From the NCBI RefSeq assembly GCF_029784155.1, contig NC_073693.1, positions 229,391,621 to 229,455,620 of the forward strand: a stretch of DNA of 64,000 bases, read 5' to 3'. Made by a program: the position numbers and the translations under genes. Each line of letters opens with the position of its first letter. Position 1 is the stretch's first letter. Under the pieces are notes generated by a model. The model worked only from the letters and a program-made list of their open reading frames with translations. It ran no database searches and was not told where the DNA came from. This document shows positions 58,120 through 64,000 of the stretch, piece after piece. This stretch comes from Uranotaenia lowii (Eukaryota > Arthropoda > Insecta > Diptera > Culicidae).

Positions 58120-58562
58120 AAGGTTGCCAGATTTTTTTCAGCTTGTATCCGGGCCGGACAAACTGGGCAATTTTTATATAAAAACCTAGCAAAATCGGGG
58201 CATTTGATTTCAAATTGACGATCATAAATCCGGGCAATATCCGGGAAAATTTTGTCAAAACTCAGGAATTTCTCGACAAATATCGAGAAAAAAAAGAAAA
58301 ACAAAATATTTTTCATCAAAACTCATCGATAGATTTTGAACCGTATTTTAGGCTTTCAAAAAACCTTTCATGATTATTTTTATAAAACTTGCTCAAAAAA
58401 AATCGTTTTGGAGGTGTTTGTTGTTTTTTTTTTATTGTTTAATTTGTCAAATAAAGTGAATAAATTCGGGCAAAATCCGGGAATTTTTAATGAAATTCGA
58501 GCCACCGGGGTAACAAATATCCGGGCAAACCCGGATAAAACCGGGCAATCTGGGAACCTTAA
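58120..58562. mobile_element. MITE-like element rich in CCGGGCAA motifs
   Basis: The left end AAGGTTGCCAGATT and the reverse complement of the right end AAGGTTCCCAGATT are imperfect inverted termini. Both are followed by clusters of tccgggcaa/ccggga motifs, with an A/T-rich centre. There is no convincing ORF (overlapping 60-110-codon frames on both strands). The target duplication is unclear. Confidence 0.7.
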
Positions 58563-58923
58563 CCTAGAGTGTCCTATCAGGATTCTAGTAAGGGCTCTTT
58601 GCTCATTACGACTACAAAACGCATAATTTATTCGCTCTATAACAGGTTTGACTATCCTTATACCGTATTTGTTTATGCCGAGTGTTGCACTAGTGTTGCA
58701 CTGGTGCACCACTAGGTGCTGTCAAACTGTTTGTTTATTCGGACAGTGTTGCACTGGTTTTGACCTGGTGGAGTTCTGCTTACGGACGGTTGCCCACCGA
58801 TAATTTAGCCAGTGTTGCGAGAGAGCGTGTGAGTGAGTGAGGTAGCAATACACTGGCGACGATTTGTGTTTGTTTTTGTCGGGTACGGTAAAACACTGAT
58901 CGAGGTGAGAAAACAAATACGGT
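58563..58923. other. Flank between the MITE and the BEL LTR
   Basis: No gene recognised. It contains short local repeats of gtgttgcac (58683-58760), both as direct copies (agtgttgcactagtgttgcactgg) and near an inverted gtgcacca. Confidence 0.4.
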
Positions 58924-59656
58924 GTTCTCGCAGGGAGTGATTGTTCAGGTCTGGAACTTTAACCGATTTCGGATGATCGTAGAAAAACGTTTTCGTATAC
59001 TGTGCTATTAAAGAGTTTATTTGATACTGATTTGATTACATATTTGGGCTGGCTTTTTATACCCATTTCGTCCAAACTCTATTGCCTAGAAGTTCTGGGT
59101 CTCTGTTTCGATCCTTTCGTCCAGACTCTTTCGGCCTAGAAAGTTTGGGTCTCCTTTCCCATTATCTACCCTTTGTGATCTTCAGGGTTTGATGAGCTAC
59201 CCTTTCTACCTAGCTACATCTCGATGCTTCGCGACGCTTACTTTCCCGCTTAAGAAAGTGAGTGGAGCTGAGATACCACTTTTCCCGTTTATTTGGCAGC
59301 CCGGATTTCCCTAAGGTGAGTACGTTCTCTCTTCTAAGTCTATCTTGATTGCATGAACGTGCCCCAAATGACGAAAAGTAAACAAACCACAGAAATTATC
59401 GGTAAGTATGAAACAATTTTGCTTAGCTTAATTTGGACTATAATTATGCTTTTTCCTCTAATTTTTAGGTTTAACATATGCACTTACAGCTAGGGTGGCC
59501 CTCTGAGTCCTAGCAAAGAGAAATTTTTAATGGAAGGTGAGTTTTTCATGCGATATGTTGGTGATGTGGATGGTGTACTTCGGCCTCCCCAGGATGAAGT
59601 ATGCTGCTGGAGCGGCACGTATGCTTGTGCCCCGGCACTGGGTTGAGGCCGTAACA
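58924..59656 (-). repeat. 3' LTR of the minus-strand BEL/Pao element
   Basis: On the minus strand it begins TGTTACGGCC right after a purine-rich tract (ggtgggcgga, 59659-59668), 20 bp from the pol stop. It contains a TATA box (TATAAAAAG, about 59053-59061) and AATAAA (59016-59021), and ends near GCGAGAACA (58924). The TG...CA ends and spacing fit BEL LTRs. The inner boundary is secure. The outer one is inferred because the 5' LTR is outside the window. Confidence 0.65.
59053..59061 (-). promoter_or_regulatory. TATA box in the BEL LTR
   Basis: GGGTATAAAAAGCC on the minus strand within the LTR, about 35 bp before an AATAAA signal. In a 5' LTR this would drive full-length element RNA. Confidence 0.55.
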
Positions 59657-59676
59657 TTCCGCCCACCAAAATTAGG

Positions 59677-62600
59677 TTAATTTTCCTCTCTATTGATGGG
59701 AATTTTACTTAAATTGTGCACGGTTTGTACAATTTCCGCCGACTGTACCTTTATCGTTGCCAACCTCGGACGATCGTCAGGCGATGGATGAAGTTTGACA
59801 ATCCTTCCGAGTCTCCATTGCGCCACCACCAGATTTTTTGACCTGATCAGCACCAGATCTCCTTCCTTTAGCGGGTTCAGGGGTCTTTGCCATTTTCCTT
59901 TGACCATTAACTCCGGGATGTATTCCCGGCTCCACCTTTCCCAGAAATGATTTTTCAGCTGAGTTACGTATTTGAACCTCACGTCGTAGGGTAAGTCTGC
60001 GCTATTCGGGTATTGCGCACCTTCGTTTGCTTCGATGATTGGCCTGCCGATCAGAAAATGTCCCGGAGTTAACGGTCTTAGATCATTCGGATCACTTGTT
60101 TGAGGGGACAGCGGTCTGGAATTTAGTATCGCCTCGATTTCCGTCAGCAGAGTGCTAAATTCTTCAAAGGTCAGCTTAGCATTCCCCGCAACGATGTTGA
60201 GATGCCTTTTTGCACTTTTTATGCCGGCCTCCCAGAGACCGCCCATGTGCGGTACGCCCGGGACGTTGAAGTGCCATTGCGTTCCTCCCCCTGCCAGAAA
60301 GTTTGCCATACGGTGATTGTGGTCCGGGGATTGTATTTTTTGGTACCAATCCCGCATTTCTTTGGCCGCGCCTTGGAAATTGGTGCCGTTATCACTGTAG
60401 ACGTGGCCGACTACGCCTCGCCGCGCAATGAATCGCCTAAACGCCGCCAAGCATGCTTTCGTCGTTAGTTTGCTCACCGCCTCGATGTGCACGGCCCGCG
60501 TGGCGAAGCATACGAAAAGAGCGATGTAGCCTTTGCTAGTGCTCGCGCCTCGGCCTCGTCGTTCCACGATGTTGATTGGACCGCCGTAGTCTACGCCACA
60601 GTAGAAAAATGGTGGTGATTGCTGTAGTCGTTCTGGGGGAAGTTGGCCCATAACCTGCTGCACTATGCCTCGATTTGGGTTCGCCTTGAAGCAAGGAACG
60701 CAGTTCCAGACTGTGTTTCTGGCTAGATTTCGTCCTTTAGGAACCCAAAAGGTACGCCTGACGTGATCTAGAAGCGCCTGCGCTCCTAAGTGGTGGTTTC
60801 GAACATGCGCTTGTTGAAAAATAAGTCTCGCCAGCTTACTTTCCGGTGGTAGAATCCAAGGGTGCTTCGCTTCGTACGGCAAATTCGATCTAGCCAGTCT
60901 GCCGCCCACCCTGAGCAGTCCTCCGTCCAAAAACGGTGTCAACGGCCACAGCTTGCTCTTCTCTGGCAGCGAGTCTCCCTTTTGCAGCGCGGTGATTTCA
61001 GCGTCGTAGGCTTGATGCTGAGTATACCGTATCAGCTTACGTTCTGCCCCCTGGATTTCTTCAACCGTTAGGGGTCCCGACGTTCGATCTTCCGGTGGCA
61101 TTTCGCAGTGGTCCACGAAGCGATGAATCCACGCCAACACTCTGAACAGCCGCACTGTGCTGGAATACTTGTTCAGGAGATGGTCAAGCGTCTCGCTTTC
61201 ACTGACGAAGTACGCCTGCGCTGGATATACCTTTCGTTGCTCCTTATCCACGGAGCGTTCTTCGGCCGGGGTAAGGTGTACACTTGGTACCTCACTGGTT
61301 TCCTCCGGGTCCCAGGATGGACCACACCACCACAACTTGTTGCTTGCCAACGTCACAGGGGCTGCTCCACGACTCAAGAGATCCGCCGGGTTTTGTTTAG
61401 TAGGAACGTGACGCCAGTTAATCGCCGGTAGGACCTCGTTGATCTGTACCACCCGATTCGCCACGAAGGTTTTCCACCTTGAAGGGTCCCCCGAAATCCA
61501 GGCTAACGCGGTCATTGAATCGCTGAAAGCTACTGTTTTATGAATCTCCATGCGAAGATTATCTTTGACCGTCCTAATTAGCTCGGCCAGCAGGGCAGCC
61601 GCACACAGCTCACTTCTCGGAATGGTGGGTCGGTTGATTGGACATACTTTCGATTTCGAGCACAACAGCCTGGAACTGGTGTTGCCTCTGTTGTCGACCG
61701 CTCGCAGATAGACCACCGCTCCGTATGCTAGCTCCGAAGCGTCGCAGTATCCATGCAGAAATAGGCGGGTAGGTTGATCGATGCTTAATATGCGCCGAGG
61801 GACTCTCACTCGCCAAACTTCTCCCAAATGAGTCAGGAACATCCGCCATCGTTGATTAAAGCTAGGCGGCAGTGGATCGGACCAATCACAGCTGATCTTC
61901 CAAATCTCCTGCATGAATGCTTTCGCTATGGTTATGACTGGTCCGATCAAGCCGAGTGGATCAAATATCTTGGCGATCGTGGATAGAACCTGCCTCTTGG
62001 TGTAGCTCTCCTGGTAAGCGTCGAAATTAGCTTCGAAGATAAATATGTCTCCGCGACACTGCCATCTGATTCCGAGTGTTTTAACAGTAGCGTCGGGTTC
62101 AAAGTCTAACGCCATCTCCGTGGCGCAGTCCTCTCGAGGTACTCCTTCAAGAACTGCCGGTTCGTTGGAGGCCCACTTCCGGATCGGAAAACCGCCTCTT
62201 GCCAGCATTGCCGTCAGCTGCTCTCTTTTCTGCCTAGCCGCTGTAATGGAAGCCGCCCCGGTCAGGCAGTCGTCCATGTAGAAATCGTCTATACACTCTT
62301 GAGCCACGGGAAAATCTGGGCCTTCATCGATGATGAGCTGTTTTAGCGTCCTGGTCGCCAAGAATGGTGCGCACGTCAAACCGAATGTTACTGTATTCAT
62401 ACAGTATTCCGCCACCTTGCGACCCGGCTCTTGCCAGATCATTCTCAATCGCTCACTGTCCTCTGATGAAACACGGACCTGGAGGTACATCTTTTCGATG
62501 TCCCCCGTTAGAGCCACTGGATGCCGTCTGAAGTTGAGCAGTATGTGGTACAGTGATTTTTGTATTACCGGCCCCGTCATAAGCAGGTCATTCAGCGCAA

Positions 62601-64000
62601 CACCATTCTTGGCTTTCATCGCTGCATTGAACACCACCCGGAGCTTAGTGGTGGTACTCTCCTTCTGGACCCCATGGTGTGGCAGATATATTAGCCGTTG
62701 AGCCTTCGTTAGTGGAGCCGCACGACTAATGTGGCCCGCGGTGATAAACCCGTTGATATAATCTTCGTAAAGTTTCCTCTTCTCTGGATCCCTTTGTAGT
62801 TGCCTGCAAAGTGCGTTGAATTGCTGCAGCGCCTCGTATCCCGTTTCGGCCATCTCTACCGGGTCTCGTTTAAAGGGAAGTTTGACTACATATCTACCAG
62901 TGTGATCTCTGGTAGTATGTAGTCGATAGTGGTCTTCGCACCGCTGTTCTTCATCGGAGAGGATTGGCTGTGGAACTAAGGTCTCTAGCTCCCAGAACCG
63001 TGCGACCATCTGATTTAACGAAAGCGGTGTTTCATCGGATGGTAACGTAGTAATCAGACTGAGTGCGGTTGGGTTTTCCGGCCTTCCGGTGTAACACTCA
63101 CCGGCCACCACCCAACCCAATACGGTTTGTTGGAGGACCGGCTTGAACGGCCCAAGTGGAATTCGGTTGCTTTCCAGAAGCTTGTAAAAGACTCCGGCCC
63201 CGATAAGCAGGTCGATGTTCGCTGGAGTATGGAAATTTTCGTCCGCAAGTGGCAGCCCTGGTTCCAATCCCCAACCGCTTACGTCGCATACTTGATTCGG
63301 TAAGCGGCCAGAAATTGTTTCCAAAATAGCACACTCGATGGTTGCCTCGAAGCTGGAGTGTCGGGATCCGATAGTGAGCGAAGCGGCCTTGCGCAGCTTG
63401 GTTGCCATTCCGGAGATTCCTTTCAGAGGAATGTCGATGCGACAGGTTCGCGATTGCAGTCGTTCCACGAGGCTGGCCGTAACAAAAGATGCCTGTGAAC
63501 CGGAATCCAGAAGGGCTCGAGCTGGGACGCGTTCTCCGGTGTCGCTCTTGACCCAAATGACGGCTGTAGCGAGAATTACGGATGAGAAGTGGTCCGCCGC
63601 GACATGGTTCACCGTTCCGAAAGACAGGTGCACCTGAGTTGGCACCAGGCTGTCGTGCAGAAGCGTGTGATGACTCTGGTTGCACCGCTTACATTTTCCC
63701 GCGCCGCATGGCTCCGTTCCATGGCCTGTGCGCAGGCAATTGGTACACGACCCCAGTTGCCGAATGGTTTGGAGTCTCTCTGTTGGAGAAAGAGCCTTGA
63801 AGCGTGGACAAAACAACAAATAGTGTGACCTTTGTTGACACACTGGGCATTTTGAATTCGTACCTGAATCAGTAGCGACGTAACTTTGCATCCGTTGTCT
63901 TCCCACTAATTTTCCGCCCACCGTAGGTCGTGGAGTCGCACCAGTAGTAGTGCGAAATGATGAATTGTGAGCTGTTTCTAATGCGTAGGCCCGTTGGTCG
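59677..64000 (-). CDS. BEL/Pao Gag-Pol polyprotein, 5' partial
   Basis: One uninterrupted frame to the window edge. No stop occurs upstream of 63921, so the Gag N-terminus lies outside. Counting from 63921: zinc knuckles at residues 25-85 (CPVC, CTNCLRTGHG, CKRCNQSHH), A17-type protease with RALLDSGS at about 135-141, RT with LRVVFNAAM and catalytic YMDD at 548-551, RNase H with GYCDAS near 724 and FSDSMTALAW downstream, an integrase zinc region with HHLGAQ and C-x2-C, an integrase core with Asp in GVDYGGP (about 1110), Asp in SDNGTNF (about 1175) and Glu in GLWEAG (about 1233), then a C-terminal DUF5641-like domain ending near RLGRIVKLHP. All catalytic motifs look intact. Confidence 0.92.
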   Translation of the reverse strand, partial: DQRAYALETAHNSSFRTTTGATPRPTVGGKLVGRQRMQSYVATDSGTNSKCPVCQQRSHYLLFCPRFKALSPTERLQTIRQLGSCTNCLRTGHGTEPCGAGKCKRCNQSHHTLLHDSLVPTQVHLSFGTVNHVAADHFSSVILATAVIWVKSDTGERVPARALLDSGSQASFVTASLVERLQSRTCRIDIPLKGISGMATKLRKAASLTIGSRHSSFEATIECAILETISGRLPNQVCDVSGWGLEPGLPLADENFHTPANIDLLIGAGVFYKLLESNRIPLGPFKPVLQQTVLGWVVAGECYTGRPENPTALSLITTLPSDETPLSLNQMVARFWELETLVPQPILSDEEQRCEDHYRLHTTRDHTGRYVVKLPFKRDPVEMAETGYEALQQFNALCRQLQRDPEKRKLYEDYINGFITAGHISRAAPLTKAQRLIYLPHHGVQKESTTTKLRVVFNAAMKAKNGVALNDLLMTGPVIQKSLYHILLNFRRHPVALTGDIEKMYLQVRVSSEDSERLRMIWQEPGRKVAEYCMNTVTFGLTCAPFLATRTLKQLIIDEGPDFPVAQECIDDFYMDDCLTGAASITAARQKREQLTAMLARGGFPIRKWASNEPAVLEGVPREDCATEMALDFEPDATVKTLGIRWQCRGDIFIFEANFDAYQESYTKRQVLSTIAKIFDPLGLIGPVITIAKAFMQEIWKISCDWSDPLPPSFNQRWRMFLTHLGEVWRVRVPRRILSIDQPTRLFLHGYCDASELAYGAVVYLRAVDNRGNTSSRLLCSKSKVCPINRPTIPRSELCAAALLAELIRTVKDNLRMEIHKTVAFSDSMTALAWISGDPSRWKTFVANRVVQINEVLPAINWRHVPTKQNPADLLSRGAAPVTLASNKLWWCGPSWDPEETSEVPSVHLTPAEERSVDKEQRKVYPAQAYFVSESETLDHLLNKYSSTVRLFRVLAWIHRFVDHCEMPPEDRTSGPLTVEEIQGAERKLIRYTQHQAYDAEITALQKGDSLPEKSKLWPLTPFLDGGLLRVGGRLARSNLPYEAKHPWILPPESKLARLIFQQAHVRNHHLGAQALLDHVRRTFWVPKGRNLARNTVWNCVPCFKANPNRGIVQQVMGQLPPERLQQSPPFFYCGVDYGGPINIVERRGRGASTSKGYIALFVCFATRAVHIEAVSKLTTKACLAAFRRFIARRGVVGHVYSDNGTNFQGAAKEMRDWYQKIQSPDHNHRMANFLAGGGTQWHFNVPGVPHMGGLWEAGIKSAKRHLNIVAGNAKLTFEEFSTLLTEIEAILNSRPLSPQTSDPNDLRPLTPGHFLIGRPIIEANEGAQYPNSADLPYDVRFKYVTQLKNHFWERWSREYIPELMVKGKWQRPLNPLKEGDLVLIRSKNLVVAQWRLGRIVKLHPSPDDRPRLATIKVQSAEIVQTVHNLSKIPINREEN

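Larger units (their letters stand above)
58924..64000 (-). mobile_element. BEL/Pao LTR retrotransposon, potentially intact, 5' end outside window
   Basis: LTR plus polypurine tract plus complete pol make this the best-preserved element in the window. An open frame of more than 1,400 codons without a stop suggests a recent insertion. The gag start, primer-binding site and 5' LTR must lie to the right of 64000. Confidence 0.85.

Noticed and set aside
60202..63828. Several plus-strand and other-frame ORFs overlapping the BEL pol
   Set aside because: All are shadows of the long minus-strand gag-pol frame with its full set of catalytic motifs.

Overview
This window looks like repeat-dense, AT-rich heterochromatic or intergenic DNA from an insect, most probably a mosquito. 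The best taxonomic pointer is a Tc1/mariner transposase whose second and third catalytic residues are separated by 37 amino acids (DD37E), a family first described from mosquitoes. BEL/Pao, R1-like and CR1/L2-like retrotransposons, tRNA-derived SINEs and many TA- or TTAA-flanked MITEs fit that reading. I find no convincing host protein-coding gene. Nearly everything that can be named is a transposable element, a broken element or a tandem repeat.

Layout. Positions 1-5008 and 11755-16761 are near-identical reverse complements (about 5.0 kb per arm), separated by a 500-N assembly gap (5009-5508) and a long non-LTR retrotransposon on the + strand (5509 to about 12048). That LINE has an intact-looking ORF1. 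Its ORF2 is split by a TA-flanked MITE (6903-7756) and by a TTAA-flanked element (9764-11571). The TTAA element itself contains a 1.06-kb insertion, built as a 485-bp palindrome carrying two divergent tRNA-like genes. Each outer arm carries a multi-unit TA-flanked element (complete at 13709-16845), which in turn hosts a 999-bp element with a 159-codon ORF of unknown function.

From 16.85 to 24.4 kb there are SINE-like tRNA relatives, a 350-bp CA microsatellite between two inverted SINE-like copies, a three-level nest (a long-TIR MITE containing a hAT with 8-bp target duplication, which contains two TA elements) and an array of degenerate GGCCGAAT repeats that switches strand in the middle. From 24.4 to 33.6 kb only a MITE, a SINE, a degenerate minisatellite and unrecognised AT-rich DNA are visible. 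A decayed R1-like retrotransposon (about 33.6-37.5 kb, minus strand) is interrupted by a MITE. A 1.1-kb array of a 9-bp repeat follows at 38.5-39.6 kb.

The right half holds the DD37E mariner relic (44.86-45.86 kb) and a 7.6-kb element (48419-56033) with about 985-bp terminal inverted repeats and a perfect 9-bp target duplication. This element encloses a truncated BEL retrotransposon between 485-bp direct duplications. A second BEL/Pao element on the minus strand has a long uninterrupted gag-pol frame (59677-64000, running off the window) and a 3' LTR at about 58924-59656.

The genes do not form a host pathway. They are independent mobile elements nested in one another, and several non-autonomous ones would depend on transposases encoded elsewhere. 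The most unusual structures are the tRNA-like palindrome inside the TTAA element, the 7.6-kb long-TIR element carrying retrotransposon cargo, the large inverted arms around the gap, and the composite TA element built from repeated terminal units.
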